A stretch of 64,000 bases of DNA, from the NCBI GenBank assembly GCA_903917345.1, contig CAIXAE010000012.1, positions 1-64,000 on the forward strand, written 5' to 3'. A program made the position numbers and the translations under genes. Shown one piece after another: positions 1 to 9,453 of this stretch (its first letter is position 1; every line of letters begins with the position of its first letter). This DNA comes from an uncultured Methylococcaceae bacterium (GTDB taxonomy: Bacteria > Pseudomonadota > Gammaproteobacteria > Methylococcales > Methylomonadaceae). Below the pieces are notes generated by a model. The model was not told the DNA's origin, made no database searches, and was given only the letters and a program-made list of their open reading frames with translations.

Positions 1-1430
1 CCAGCGATACCTATAGTGGTGTGCTGAGTGGTACAGATGGCAGTCTTTCTGTTACGGGTGGTACTGAGACTTTGTCAGGCATTAACACCAACACCGGTTC
101 AACTACGATTGGCACAGGCGCTACTTTAGCCCTATCCGGTAGTGGTTCCATAGCTAATAGCAGTGTTGCAAACTCAGGTACCTTTAATATTCAGAACGTA
201 GCTCAAAATGTGACGGTGGCAGGCTTCTCACAAGCTTCATCGGGCTTATTGGCTATGAACTTTGCGTCTGTTAATAATCAAAAATTAAACGTGAGTGGCA
301 CGACCTCTTTAGCAGGCAGTTTGTCATTAGCCGCAGCGGCTGGTACATATGTACCAGGCCATTACACACTATTAACGAGCACGGGGTTATTAACAGGACA
401 TTTTTCTAATGTCGCTATTGCTTCTTTAGCTAATTACACAAATCTCGGCTATTCAGTAAGCTACGATGCGCATGATGTTTATTTAAACCTATTACCCAAC
501 TTATTAAATACCCAAGCTTCACTTCAAGCTAACGTTGCGGCTTTACAAGGTGTTTATGCCTTACAAACAGGTACCATTAATAACAGCTTGAATTACGACT
601 GTAACAATTTTGGTAGTCAAGGCTTCTGTGTATCAACCGGTGGTCGATACAGTAATGCCACAGAGTCTTCTGCTAACACCACCAGTGCAATGGTCATTGC
701 GGGATACCGTATTAATGATCAACTACGCGTAGGCGGGTCGCTTGACCAAAACTTATACAATACCGATGTGGCCCAAACTGCGATGGTGAGTAGCAATACA
801 CCCCTAATAGGCGCTTTTGTAGTATGGAATCAAAATGCAGATAGAACAGGTTTTGAGGCTAAAGCGGCGACAAGTTATAACAATAGCGGCGTTACTATTA
901 ATCGTTCTCCCATTGGCGCCTCTGAGTTAGGCAAAGGCAGTTCTGCACTTAATACATTAGCTGAATCATTAACGGCTAGTTATGGCGTTAAGTTAGGTGA
1001 AAACTGGATGACATCGCCTTACGCGGGTATTCGTCATACATCAGTGGCTTCTACGGCTTATACAGAACGTGCATCAGCTAATCTGACTGTACCTTTAAGC
1101 TACAACGGCGTTTATCAAGACAGTACCACTGCGCTATTGGGCGTAAAGTTTGCTGGTCTTGTGTATAGAAATACCACGATTCAAACCAGTGCGGGTTATG
1201 AACAAGATTTGCAAAACTCGGTTAATAACTACACGGCTACAGGTTTAGATGGCTTAACCAGCATTACGTTTAATCCTAATATTCAAAGATCGCGTGCAGT
1301 GGCAAGTTTTGGCGCGAATTATGAAGTGGCTAGAGGCCATAACATTGGCTTTAATACCATTTACAGACAAGAATCTTTCCAGAATGTAGATACCAAAATG
1401 GCGTATGTAAATTACACCCTGGGATTTTAA
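1..1430 (+). CDS. Autotransporter, C-terminal part (5' end outside window)
   Basis: The reading frame is open from the left edge, so this is the 3' part of a larger gene. The first 50 or so residues (YSGVLSGTDG..., repeated TGGTETLSG-type strands rich in G, S and T) match the autotransporter-associated beta-strand repeats of a secreted passenger. From about residue 165 (counted from base 21) the sequence changes to an autotransporter beta-barrel domain that ends in aromatic F, as outer-membrane barrels do. The family inserts its barrel in the outer membrane and exposes the passenger at the surface, often as an adhesin; the role here is unknown. Two cysteines nine residues apart (YDC...GFC) near the start of the barrel are unusual. 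A strong hairpin follows about 45 bases after the stop. Confidence 0.85.
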   Translation, partial: SDTYSGVLSGTDGSLSVTGGTETLSGINTNTGSTTIGTGATLALSGSGSIANSSVANSGTFNIQNVAQNVTVAGFSQASSGLLAMNFASVNNQKLNVSGTTSLAGSLSLAAAAGTYVPGHYTLLTSTGLLTGHFSNVAIASLANYTNLGYSVSYDAHDVYLNLLPNLLNTQASLQANVAALQGVYALQTGTINNSLNYDCNNFGSQGFCVSTGGRYSNATESSANTTSAMVIAGYRINDQLRVGGSLDQNLYNTDVAQTAMVSSNTPLIGAFVVWNQNADRTGFEAKAATSYNNSGVTINRSPIGASELGKGSSALNTLAESLTASYGVKLGENWMTSPYAGIRHTSVASTAYTERASANLTVPLSYNGVYQDSTTALLGVKFAGLVYRNTTIQTSAGYEQDLQNSVNNYTATGLDGLTSITFNPNIQRSRAVASFGANYEVARGHNIGFNTIYRQESFQNVDTKMAYVNYTLGF

Positions 1431-1476
1431 GCAACAGTTGACTCGACTTGTAAATCATCCTCCCAAGCCTGCTTGT

Positions 1477-1518
1477 TCTAGCACTCCAAATACCTCAATG
1501 GGTATTTGGAGTGCTAGA
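1477..1518. repeat. Perfect 18-bp inverted repeat (hairpin)
   Basis: The arm at 1477-1494 (TCTAGCACTCCAAATACC) is exactly complementary to 1501-1518, with a 6-base loop. It lies 47 bases after the autotransporter stop, so it could end that transcript. There is no T-run on either side, which is unlike a classical intrinsic terminator. The outer TAGCACTC/GAGTGCTA arms resemble CIRCE half-sites, but the spacing is 22 instead of 9. Confidence 0.7.
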
Positions 1519-2050
1519 TTCATTGCTTCAGTTATCTGCGCCACTGCTGCAAAGTATAGAAAAACCTATGGAAGCATCTGATAGACCACTTGGTTTATCC
1601 AGTAGACTACTGGACACTTCTGTTTAAGCACTAGAAAATCAAATCACTGTATTTTTTATGACGATTCACTGTTCGTCCAGATCAGTAGAGCACTGGGTGG
1701 TTTTTTTGTAGCCCTTAAAAAGGGTAGTCCACTCATTGCACAGACAACAGCTTATGAGGTTGGGTGTGTTGAAGCAGTTAAACAGATCAGTCCAGTACGT
1801 TAACGTGTTCTTCTAGTAGTGAATAATGATTTTTCGCTTAGGATTGCGATAGTGAGGTGCTTAAAAGTGCTGACTAGATTGCAGGTGCGAACTTTTTAAA
1901 TACCTATTCGTTTTGGCAAGATGCACTTTACGACTAACTGGATGCTAACCAACGCTTGCAAAGCGTTCTTTTAGCTTTGTATATCACCCGCAAGTTCCTC
2001 AACACAGGTCTCTATTGTAAGCATTTATGTATCAAGAAAAACCAATTAGT

Positions 2051-2056
2051 TATAAT
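2051..2056 (+). promoter_or_regulatory. Possible -10 box for the gene at 2127
   Basis: A perfect TATAAT lies 71 bases before the start codon of the small unknown gene. No good -35 hexamer lies at 16-18 bases, so this is a weak call. Confidence 0.25.
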
Positions 2057-2126
2057 ACAATCTAGGTCAAACCTACCTAAACAGGTTTATTGTCTAATCA
2101 ATCTAATAATTAAAAAAGGATAAAAC

Positions 2127-2546
2127 ATGGGGTTTTTAGTTGCATTAATTAAACTAGGTATTAAGTGGGCGCCTAAGTCTATTGTGTTATGGGTGGTTAA
2201 CTATAAGTTAAAAGGTATAGCAGAAGTTAAAGATTATGCGCTTGATTTAGAGGCTAGAACTGTTTATGCCAATACGTTGTTATATGGCGAAACAGAAGCG
2301 ATTGAAGTACGGGCAGAGCAGTTTGGGATTATTTTAGACGCCGGTGCTTATAAATTTATTTTGCAAAAAGCCTACTCTAATAAACCCTGGTTAAACAATT
2401 CTTTGGCTTTTGTATTGGGTAAAGTCATACCGATACCGGTTATTCCACAATTAACGCCTTTTATGCCTTTGGCTTATGCGTTGTTAAAGATTGAGTTGGA
2501 ATTGCCCGAGCCAAAAGTGGTGGCTGTTATTGAAGCGAAAAACTGA
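2127..2546 (+). CDS. Conserved-looking hypothetical protein, 139 aa
   Basis: I do not recognise this protein. It begins with a hydrophobic, basic stretch (MGFLVALIKLGIKWAPKS) that could be a membrane-associated helix. A mixed alpha/beta segment follows, then a second hydrophobic proline-rich stretch (VIPIPVIPQLTPFMPLAYALL) at about residues 100-120. No catalytic motif is visible. The start is supported by AAAAAAGGA eight or so bases upstream. It is transcribed towards alr, with only 9 bases between the two convergent stops. Confidence 0.6.
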   Translation: MGFLVALIKLGIKWAPKSIVLWVVNYKLKGIAEVKDYALDLEARTVYANTLLYGETEAIEVRAEQFGIILDAGAYKFILQKAYSNKPWLNNSLAFVLGKVIPIPVIPQLTPFMPLAYALLKIELELPEPKVVAVIEAKN

Positions 2547-2555
2547 TTTTTAACA

Positions 2556-3668
2556 TTAAGCGGTTTGGAGTGCAGATTTCTCGACAATTTGTACTCTTTG
2601 CGTAATACCACACACCAAGGTGTAAGGAATAGTTTCTGCACACACTGCTATTTCTTCTACGGCTAAATCCTCTCCCCATAGCGTCACCGGATCGCCCGCT
2701 TTAGCGTCGGGTTGTGGGCCTAAATCCACAGTAATCATATCCATAGACACTCGACCAATTAACGGGACGCGTTGGCCGTTAACTAATACGGGTGTGCCTG
2801 CTTTGGCATAGCGGGGATAGCCGTCACCATAGCCAATGGCGATAACGCCTAAGGTGGTATCTTTCGGACAAATCCATGTGCCGGCATACCCCACTTTATC
2901 GCCTTTTGTGAGCTGTTTAACAGCAATGACGCGTGAGTGTAAGCTCATGATAGGCTTTAAATTAAGTTGGCTGCCGCTGCTGTCTGCAAAGGGTGAAATA
3001 CCATACAACATAACGCCCGGTCTCACCCAGTCTGTAATTGCAGCGGGCCACGCTAAAATACCAGCGGAGTTAGCAATGCTGTATGCATTTTTGGATGTGG
3101 CGTCGAGTGATAGGCCAGTGACGGTATCGGTAAAGGTTTTAATTTGTGCTAAAGAGGTGTCATCGGCTTTAACATCGGCATTGGCTAAATGCGTCATTAA
3201 ATTGATGGGCTGTTTAATGATAGGGCACTGCTGTAATTGCTCATAAACCGCTTTATATTCGCTGGGTTTAAAGCCTAAGCGATTCATACCCGTATCTAAT
3301 TTTAACCAAATGGACAGTTGGCTGTGTTCAGGTCTTTGGGCAAAAATAGCGAGTTGACAGGCGGTGTGTACGACAGCATCTAATTGATAGTGTAATAGGG
3401 CATCTAATTCTTCGTGACTGGTAAAGCCTTCTAAAACGGTAATCGGTGTTTTAATACCTGCTTGGCGTAAGCGGATGCCTTCGTCAACACGGGCTACAGC
3501 AAAGGCATCAACGGGTTTTAATGCTTGGGCTATGCGTAATAAGCCATGTCCATAGCCATTGGCCTTAATAACGGCCATGATTTTGGCATGGGGTGCGTAT
3601 TGACGAACTTGTTCTAAGTTATGTTGGGCTGCATCGATATTGAGCACCGCGTAAGCCGCAGGGATCAT
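2556..3668 (-). CDS. alr: Alanine racemase
   Basis: PLP-dependent cytoplasmic enzyme that interconverts L- and D-alanine, supplying D-alanine for peptidoglycan. At 370 residues it has the usual length. The N-terminal TIM-barrel holds the PLP lysine K35 in AVIKANGYGHG. R130 in MNRLGF is the conserved arginine after the barrel strand, and the second catalytic base is Y261 in VGYAGTW. The C-terminal beta domain carries IGRVSMDMITVDL. Its ATG overlaps the dnaB stop (ATGA), so the pair is translationally coupled; dnaB-alr is a common gammaproteobacterial arrangement. Confidence 0.96.
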   Translation of the reverse strand: MIPAAYAVLNIDAAQHNLEQVRQYAPHAKIMAVIKANGYGHGLLRIAQALKPVDAFAVARVDEGIRLRQAGIKTPITVLEGFTSHEELDALLHYQLDAVVHTACQLAIFAQRPEHSQLSIWLKLDTGMNRLGFKPSEYKAVYEQLQQCPIIKQPINLMTHLANADVKADDTSLAQIKTFTDTVTGLSLDATSKNAYSIANSAGILAWPAAITDWVRPGVMLYGISPFADSSGSQLNLKPIMSLHSRVIAVKQLTKGDKVGYAGTWICPKDTTLGVIAIGYGDGYPRYAKAGTPVLVNGQRVPLIGRVSMDMITVDLGPQPDAKAGDPVTLWGEDLAVEEIAVCAETIPYTLVCGITQRVQIVEKSALQTA

Positions 3669-5062
3669 TCATAATCCCCAGAACTATAAGGGGTGCCGGC
3701 AAAGTTTTCAAAGCGGGTATATTGACCTAAGAAGGTTAATCTAACCGTGCCGAGCGGACCGTTTCTTTGTTTGCCGATAATGATTTCGGCAATGCCTTTA
3801 TCTGGGCTGTCTTCGTTATATACTTCATCACGATACACAAAAACAATTAAATCAGCGTCTTGCTCAATCGCTCCTGAATCTCTTAAATCTGACATCACCG
3901 GGCGTTTATTGGGGCGTTGCTCTAAGTTACGGTTTAGCTGTGACAAAGCAATGACGGGTACATTAAGCTCTTTTGCTAAAGCCTTTAAGCCTCTGGAAAT
4001 ATCCGAGATTTGTTGTACGCGGTTATCGCCACTGGAAGGTGATTGCATGAGCTGTAGATAATCAACTACGATTAAGCCTAGTTGCCCATGCTCACGCGCT
4101 AAACGTCTTGCTCTAGCTCTAACTTCTGTCGGTGATAAGGCAGGGGAATCATCAATAAATAATTGGGTGCCGGCTAAGAGATTAATGGCCGAGGTTAAGC
4201 GTGGCCAATCATCATCTTCTAATTTACCTGTTCTGACTTTGTTTTGATCTATGCGGCCTAAAGACGACATCATTCTCATAGCCAAAGAATCCCCCGGCAT
4301 CTCCATACTAAAGACTGCGACTGGGCTATTGGTTTTTAAGGCGACATTTTCTGCCATGTTCATGGCAATAGTGGTTTTGCCCATAGAGGGTCGGCCTGCC
4401 ACAATGATTAAGTCGGCAGGTTGTAATCCCGAAGTTAAATCATCAAAATCGGTAAAGCCGGTACTGGCACCGGTAACAGAGCCTTCTTGTTCATAGAGTG
4501 TCTCAATTTTATCAACCGCTTGTGACAGTAACTGCTTGATGGATATAAATCCACCGGCTTGCCCCCGTTGGCGTTGTTCTGCTATTTGAAATACCTGCCG
4601 TTCGGCATTTTCTAAAAGTTCTGCGGTATCTCTGCCTTCTGGGTTAAAGGCAGAATTTGAGATTTCAGTGCCGATATGGATCAGTTGTCTTAAGACCGAG
4701 CGATCTCTAACAATATCAGCATAGGCGGTAATGTTGGCGGCACTCGGGGTGTCCTTTGCCAGCAAAATTAAATAGGGTAAACCGCCGACGTTTTCTAATT
4801 CGCCAATGCCTTTTAAGGCATCTGATAAGGTAATAACGTCGAAAGGAATTTGTTTTTCAGCCAGTTCTTCAATTTTTCTGAAGATAAGTTGGTGACTACG
4901 ACGATAAAAGTCTGTTTCGACCACTCGGCCAGCAATGGTGTCCCATGTTTGATTATCAAGCATCAATCCACCTAATACTGATTGTTCAGCTTGGATTGAG
5001 TTGGGGGGCACCTTCATGGCATCCAGGGAATAGTCTCGATCGAGGGTGTAGTCTTCAGGCAT
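3665..5062 (-). CDS. dnaB: Replicative DNA helicase DnaB
   Basis: Hexameric 5'-3' helicase that unwinds DNA at the replication fork and binds primase. The 465 residues are normal for the family. The N-terminal primase-interaction domain (about 20-120) is followed by a linker and the RecA-like ATPase domain. Walker A is GRPSMGKT at 223-230 and Walker B is LIVVDYLQLM at 330-339; the downstream SQLNR and R-rich segment (RDSGAIEQDAD) are typical DnaB motifs. No intein or insertion is seen. It is the first gene of a dnaB-alr unit. Confidence 0.97.
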   Translation of the reverse strand: MPEDYTLDRDYSLDAMKVPPNSIQAEQSVLGGLMLDNQTWDTIAGRVVETDFYRRSHQLIFRKIEELAEKQIPFDVITLSDALKGIGELENVGGLPYLILLAKDTPSAANITAYADIVRDRSVLRQLIHIGTEISNSAFNPEGRDTAELLENAERQVFQIAEQRQRGQAGGFISIKQLLSQAVDKIETLYEQEGSVTGASTGFTDFDDLTSGLQPADLIIVAGRPSMGKTTIAMNMAENVALKTNSPVAVFSMEMPGDSLAMRMMSSLGRIDQNKVRTGKLEDDDWPRLTSAINLLAGTQLFIDDSPALSPTEVRARARRLAREHGQLGLIVVDYLQLMQSPSSGDNRVQQISDISRGLKALAKELNVPVIALSQLNRNLEQRPNKRPVMSDLRDSGAIEQDADLIVFVYRDEVYNEDSPDKGIAEIIIGKQRNGPLGTVRLTFLGQYTRFENFAGTPYSSGDYE

Positions 5063-5215
5063 GTTAATTTTTTGAAAAAGAAGAAATCATATCATGATGT
5101 GAGTTTTCAGTCATGAGCTTGCGGGCTTATGCGTTGATGGCTATAGAATAATATTAAGCGATAAAGTAGACTTAAAACCCAATGTTGCATATTTAACTAT
5201 TTAAAGGGTTTCTGC

Positions 5216-6478
5216 TTGAATATTACGGCTCCAGTAAATAATCGTCAAACGACCTATGTGGGTATTGCATTGCTGATGGGGGTTATAGTTGGGGAGGGTC
5301 TCAATTTAACCTTGGCGGTTAATGGGGCACTACCCTCGCCTCCTTTATTAGGTCAGGTTATTGAGGTACTTACCTTGCTAACAGATATATTTCTGCGCTT
5401 GATTAAGATGATTATTTCCCCTTTGGTGTTTTCTATTTTAGTGGTGGGTGTCGCTAAAATGGGGGATATTCAAACAGTTGGTCGTATTGGTATTAAGGCA
5501 ATGCTATGGTTTTTTTTAGCCTCCTTCAGCAGTTTATTGCTGGGTATGTTGCTTGTAAATGTTCTAGAACCGGGAAAATCTCTGCTAATTGATTTACCCC
5601 CTCTGGATGCGCAAACAGGTTTGGCACAAGTTCGCCCAACCTTAGCTAATTTTGTTGCGCATATCGTTCCTAAAAGTATTACCGAAGCTATGGCCGGTAA
5701 TGAGATATTACAAATCGTCGTTTTTTCTATGTTTTTTGGAGTGGCGTGTGCGGGTATAGGTGAAGTCGCCTTGCCGGTTGTAAAGTTTTTGGATTCATTA
5801 GCGCACATAATGTTAAAGGTGACGGCTTATGTGATGAAGTATGCGCCAATTGCGGTTTTCTCGGCTATCGCTTCAGTGATTGCTCAGCAGGGTTTAAGCG
5901 TGTTATTGACGTATGGTAAGTTTATCAGTGAGTTTTATTTAGGTTTAGTGTTGTTGGGAATGCTGCTCTGTTTGGTGGGCTTTTTGTTTGTAGGTTCTAG
6001 GATATTAAGCTTACTAAAGCATATTCGTGAACCCATGTTATTAGCGTTTGGCACCGCGAGTAGTGAAAGCGCATACCCCAAATTATTAGAACAATTAGAT
6101 CGCTACGGCTGCGATGAAAAAGTGTGTGGTTTAGTGCTGCCTTTAGGCTATTCGTTTAATTTAGACGGCAGTATGATGTACATGACTTTTGCAGTGCTGT
6201 TCATCGCTCAAGCCTATGGGATTGATATGCCTTTGAGTGAACAGTTTTTTATGCTGCTGGTGTTATTGTTTACGAGTAAAGGAGTTGCAGGTGTGCCTAG
6301 GGCGTCTCTGATTGTGATTGCAGCGACTTTATCTATGTTTAAATTACCTGAGGCGGGATTATTACTGTTATTGGGGGTTGATCAGCTGTTAGATATGGGG
6401 CGTAGTGCCACGAATGTCTTAGGTAACAGTATAGCCGCCACGGTGATATCTAGATGGGAAAGGGCGGATGATCTTTAA
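5216..6478 (+). CDS. Dicarboxylate/amino acid:cation symporter (DAACS/SLC1 type)
   Basis: Inner-membrane carrier of the GltP/DctA family, which takes up glutamate, aspartate or C4-dicarboxylates with H+ or Na+. The 420 residues hold eight or more hydrophobic helices. The family signatures are present: GTASSESAYPKLLEQLD (serine-rich HP1 hairpin), GYSFNLDGSMMYMT (TM7, NMDGT-like), SKGVAGVPRAS (HP2) and DMGRSATNVLGNSIAATVISR (TM8). The exact substrate cannot be read from sequence. TTG is the start because AAGGG sits 7 bases upstream and no better start exists. It lies between dnaB and the lipid-transport operon, with no obvious link to either. Confidence 0.88.
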   Translation: MNITAPVNNRQTTYVGIALLMGVIVGEGLNLTLAVNGALPSPPLLGQVIEVLTLLTDIFLRLIKMIISPLVFSILVVGVAKMGDIQTVGRIGIKAMLWFFLASFSSLLLGMLLVNVLEPGKSLLIDLPPLDAQTGLAQVRPTLANFVAHIVPKSITEAMAGNEILQIVVFSMFFGVACAGIGEVALPVVKFLDSLAHIMLKVTAYVMKYAPIAVFSAIASVIAQQGLSVLLTYGKFISEFYLGLVLLGMLLCLVGFLFVGSRILSLLKHIREPMLLAFGTASSESAYPKLLEQLDRYGCDEKVCGLVLPLGYSFNLDGSMMYMTFAVLFIAQAYGIDMPLSEQFFMLLVLLFTSKGVAGVPRASLIVIAATLSMFKLPEAGLLLLLGVDQLLDMGRSATNVLGNSIAATVISRWERADDL

Positions 6479-6514
6479 TGAATTTGTCATGGCAATATGA
6501 TATGTTTTTAATGT

Positions 6515-7648
6515 ATGTTAATTATTCCTTGTGAAATTAAGACCGCCCAAAAAGAGGCAACGCTAGAAATTGCTTTTGCGGGTGATTGGGTGCTGGATGC
6601 GCACACGCCGTCTTTAGAGTCCTTATTAGCCCAAATTAATAAGGGCTCCTCTATAAAACACGTCGTGTTTTCTACGGAAGCCTTGGGACATTGGGACAGT
6701 CTGTTGATGACGGACATAATTCGGATTATCGATCAAGGTGCGTATGAGGGTATTGATGTAGACATCACTACTTTACCTGATGGTATACAAGGTTTATTAA
6801 GTTTGGTCTATGCAGTACCTGAGCGCTTGGATGCAAAACGTCACGATACTAAACGGCGCTGGCTTGAGGTTATTGGCGATGGCGCAATCAGTGCGGTGCA
6901 CGAGGCAGGTGCTTTACTCATTTTTGTGGGTGAAACAGTATTAAGTGTCGGTGCATTAATACGGGGCAAGGCCCGATTTAGAACGATTGATTTATGGATT
7001 AATATTCAAGACTGTGGTCCTTCTGCTGTCCCTATTATTACCCTTATTAGTTTTTTAATTGGCTTGATCTTGGCTTTTGTGGGAGCGCTCCAATTAGCCT
7101 TATTTGGTGCCCAAATTTATATTGCTGATATGGTGGGTTTGGGTATGACACGGGAAATGGGCGGCTTTATGGCCGCTATCATCATGTCAGGCAGAACGGG
7201 TGCAGCCTTTGCAGCCCAATTGGGTACCATGCAAGTGAATAGTGAAATTGATGCGCTTAAGACCATGGGATTTAAACCGATGGAGTTTTTAGTATTACCG
7301 CGTATGTTGGCTTTGATTTTAATCATGCCTATGCTTTGTCTTTACGCGGATTTAATGGGTATCATTGGTGGGTCTTTGGTGACAGTAGGTTTTTTTGATG
7401 TGTCATTCTTAGAATACTTCGATCGAACAGCCGGTGCGATTCATTTTAAAGATTTAATGGTGGGTGTCACTAAATGCTCGGTGTTTGGTGTGTTGATCGC
7501 TTTATCAGGTTGTATGCGCGGCATGCAATGTGGACGGAGTGCATCAGCGGTGGGTAAAGCAGCTACTTCTGCGGTGGTTACGTGTATTGTATTTATTGTA
7601 ATGGCTGATTCAACAATGACGTTAATCTGTAATCGTCTCGGAATTTAA
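6515..7648 (+). CDS. MlaE-family lipid ABC transporter permease with N-terminal STAS-like domain
   Basis: Membrane subunit of an MCE-type ABC system that moves phospholipids between inner and outer membranes. Residues 1 to about 110 look like a STAS-like (MlaB-type) domain fused in front of the permease. The remainder carries five or six hydrophobic helices with the MlaE-type segment GLGMTREMGGFMAAIIMSGRTGAAFAAQLGTM split around residues 205-240. The ATPase gene follows after 2 bases, so this is the first gene of a four-gene operon. Length (377) matches the STAS-fused subgroup rather than the 260-residue E. coli MlaE. Confidence 0.88.
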   Translation: MLIIPCEIKTAQKEATLEIAFAGDWVLDAHTPSLESLLAQINKGSSIKHVVFSTEALGHWDSLLMTDIIRIIDQGAYEGIDVDITTLPDGIQGLLSLVYAVPERLDAKRHDTKRRWLEVIGDGAISAVHEAGALLIFVGETVLSVGALIRGKARFRTIDLWINIQDCGPSAVPIITLISFLIGLILAFVGALQLALFGAQIYIADMVGLGMTREMGGFMAAIIMSGRTGAAFAAQLGTMQVNSEIDALKTMGFKPMEFLVLPRMLALILIMPMLCLYADLMGIIGGSLVTVGFFDVSFLEYFDRTAGAIHFKDLMVGVTKCSVFGVLIALSGCMRGMQCGRSASAVGKAATSAVVTCIVFIVMADSTMTLICNRLGI

Positions 7649-7650
7649 AA

Positions 7651-8448
7651 GTGACTACCCCTTGCTTAGCCATTAAAAACATGACCATGGCTTATGGTGA
7701 TTTTGTAATCCAAAAAGAGTTGGACTTTACCATTAACCGGGGTGATATTTTTATCATCATGGGGGGGAGTGGTTGTGGTAAGAGTACGCTGTTAATGCAT
7801 CTGATTGGCTTGCAACGGCCTGCAAAAGGCCAAGTCTTTTATGGGGCTGATAGTCTCTGGGAGGCTGATATCAATGTGCGGCAACGGATTTTGAATCGTA
7901 CGGGGGTGTTGTTTCAAAGTGGGGCTTTATTAAGCTCTATGACGTTAGCAGAAAACATTGCCTTGCCTCTTTCTCAGCATACCCAACTTGGGGCTATGCG
8001 CATACGTCAGATTGTATCTTATAAATTAGCCTTAGTCGGTTTAGCGGGTTTTGAAGATTATTACCCCTCAGAAATCAGTGGGGGTATGCAAAAGCGCGCG
8101 GGTTTGGCCAGAGCGATGGCGTTGGATCCAGAAATTTTGTATTTTGACGAACCATCTGCCGGCTTAGATCCTATAAGCGCAAAACTTTTAGATGATTTAA
8201 TCCGGAGTCTACGCGATAACTTAGGGTCTACTATCGTCATGGTGACGCATGAGTTGGCCAGTATTTTTGCGATTGGTACTAACTCCGTCTTTTTGGATTC
8301 AGATACCAAAACGATGATTGCTCAAGGCTCACCTAAGCAGTTGTTAGCTGAGTCAACTGACCCTAAGGTGATTCGGTTTTTAACACGGGGCATCATGGAA
8401 AAGAATAGTCCGCATAAAACAAATAGCCAGGAGCACAGTAAAGTATGA
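7651..8448 (+). CDS. MlaF-family lipid ABC transporter ATPase
   Basis: Cytoplasmic ATPase that powers the permease encoded just upstream. Walker A GGSGCGKST is near residues 38-46, the ABC signature is ISGGMQKRAGLARAMA, and Walker B is EILYFDEPSAGLDP, the form typical of MlaF. The switch histidine is in VMVTHEL. GTG start; the stop overlaps the ATG of the MCE gene (ATGA). About 25 polar residues extend the C-terminus. Confidence 0.92.
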   Translation: MTTPCLAIKNMTMAYGDFVIQKELDFTINRGDIFIIMGGSGCGKSTLLMHLIGLQRPAKGQVFYGADSLWEADINVRQRILNRTGVLFQSGALLSSMTLAENIALPLSQHTQLGAMRIRQIVSYKLALVGLAGFEDYYPSEISGGMQKRAGLARAMALDPEILYFDEPSAGLDPISAKLLDDLIRSLRDNLGSTIVMVTHELASIFAIGTNSVFLDSDTKTMIAQGSPKQLLAESTDPKVIRFLTRGIMEKNSPHKTNSQEHSKV

Positions 8449-9449
8449 GTAAGCCAGCAAATCCTTTAGCCATTGGGGCCTTTTTGGTGGGTGCTATAAC
8501 ATTACTTATTACTGCGGTATTGGTTTTTGGTGGGGGCCAGTTTTTTAAGCGAAAAATTCAATATGTCATATACTTCGATTCAGCATTGAATGGGCTGAAT
8601 GTGGGAGCGCCCGTTAAGTTGCAGGGTGTGCAAATTGGTACGGTTAAAGAAATCTCTTTAGAGCTTAACGAGGATGCAAAAAAAATCACTAAGCCGGTGG
8701 TGATAGAAGTTGATCCGGGTACGATTTTAGATTCTAAGGGACATCCTTTCCAAGTTGTCGCGGATATGGAAGAACGCAAGAAAAATGCACAGCAGTTAAT
8801 TGATGCCGGCTTAAAGGCTCAATTACAAACCCAAAGTTTATTGACGGGGTTGTTATATGTTGAATTTAGTTTTTATCGAGATGTGCCGGTTAAGTTGGTA
8901 GGTGTTGATTACAAAGGTCTTCCAGAGTTACCTTCTGTTCCTTCTGCCGTTGATCAAATTAAAGATGCGGCTGAACAAGTTTTAACGAATATTAAACAAT
9001 TACCCATAGAGCAGATGGTTAATGATTTGGCCATTACTTTAAAAGAGTTGCGGGTTATGGCTACATCAGAGGATTTAAAGAAAGATCGTGCGGCTTTGAG
9101 TAAAACTCTAAAAGAAACGGCCGTATTAATCGAAACTTTGAATCGTGATTTATCGCCTTTGGTTGCCAATATGAATGGCACAATGACAGATACACGCTTT
9201 ATGGTGAATCAATTTTCTAAAGATATTAAGCCCGTGATGTTATCTACTGAAAAGGCTTTAAGTTCAGCAACGAGTGTCTTGAATGAGTCTAAACATGCCG
9301 TGGGCTCAGTTGAAGCTTTGGCTTCGCCCGATGCGCCTTTATGGCAGTCACTTGAAGCGTTAAGGGATGCGGCCCAATCGACTAAGCAATTGACTGATTA
9401 TTTAGAGCGTCATCCTGATGCGATTATTTACGGAAAGGGTAAGGAGTAA
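8445..9449 (+). CDS. MCE-domain (MlaD-like) lipid-binding protein
   Basis: Periplasmic substrate-binding component of the lipid ABC system, anchored by one N-terminal helix (about residues 8-30, GAFLVGAITLLITAVLVFGGG). The MCE domain follows at about 38-150 (YFDSALNGLNVGAPVKLQGVQ is the hallmark strand). The remaining 180 residues are helical and probably oligomerise, forming the channel or needle. At 334 residues it is longer than E. coli MlaD (183) and nearer single-MCE proteins of PqiB-like or organic-solvent systems. It overlaps the ATPase gene by 4 bases. Confidence 0.9.
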   Translation: MSKPANPLAIGAFLVGAITLLITAVLVFGGGQFFKRKIQYVIYFDSALNGLNVGAPVKLQGVQIGTVKEISLELNEDAKKITKPVVIEVDPGTILDSKGHPFQVVADMEERKKNAQQLIDAGLKAQLQTQSLLTGLLYVEFSFYRDVPVKLVGVDYKGLPELPSVPSAVDQIKDAAEQVLTNIKQLPIEQMVNDLAITLKELRVMATSEDLKKDRAALSKTLKETAVLIETLNRDLSPLVANMNGTMTDTRFMVNQFSKDIKPVMLSTEKALSSATSVLNESKHAVGSVEALASPDAPLWQSLEALRDAAQSTKQLTDYLERHPDAIIYGKGKE

Positions 9450-9453
9450 GACG

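Larger units (their letters stand above)
1431..2126. other. Non-coding gap of 696 bases
   Basis: No convincing gene is visible in any frame. The gap holds a long perfect hairpin near its left end (annotated separately) and a TATAAT hexamer at 2051-2056 that may serve the gene at 2127. The rest is ordinary AT-rich sequence with short inverted repeats and could be decayed coding DNA, but no protein remnant was recognised. Confidence 0.5.

Noticed and set aside
1477-1518. Possible CIRCE element
   Set aside because: The half-sites are there but separated by 22 bases, not 9; it is a plain long hairpin.
2836-3246. 136-codon plus-strand frame opposite alr
   Set aside because: Shadow of alr; no family resemblance.
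9418-9453. Upstream ATG for the PqiC-like lipoprotein
   Set aside because: It overlaps the MCE gene and lacks a ribosome site; ATG 9454 has AAGGAG and gives a proper lipoprotein signal.
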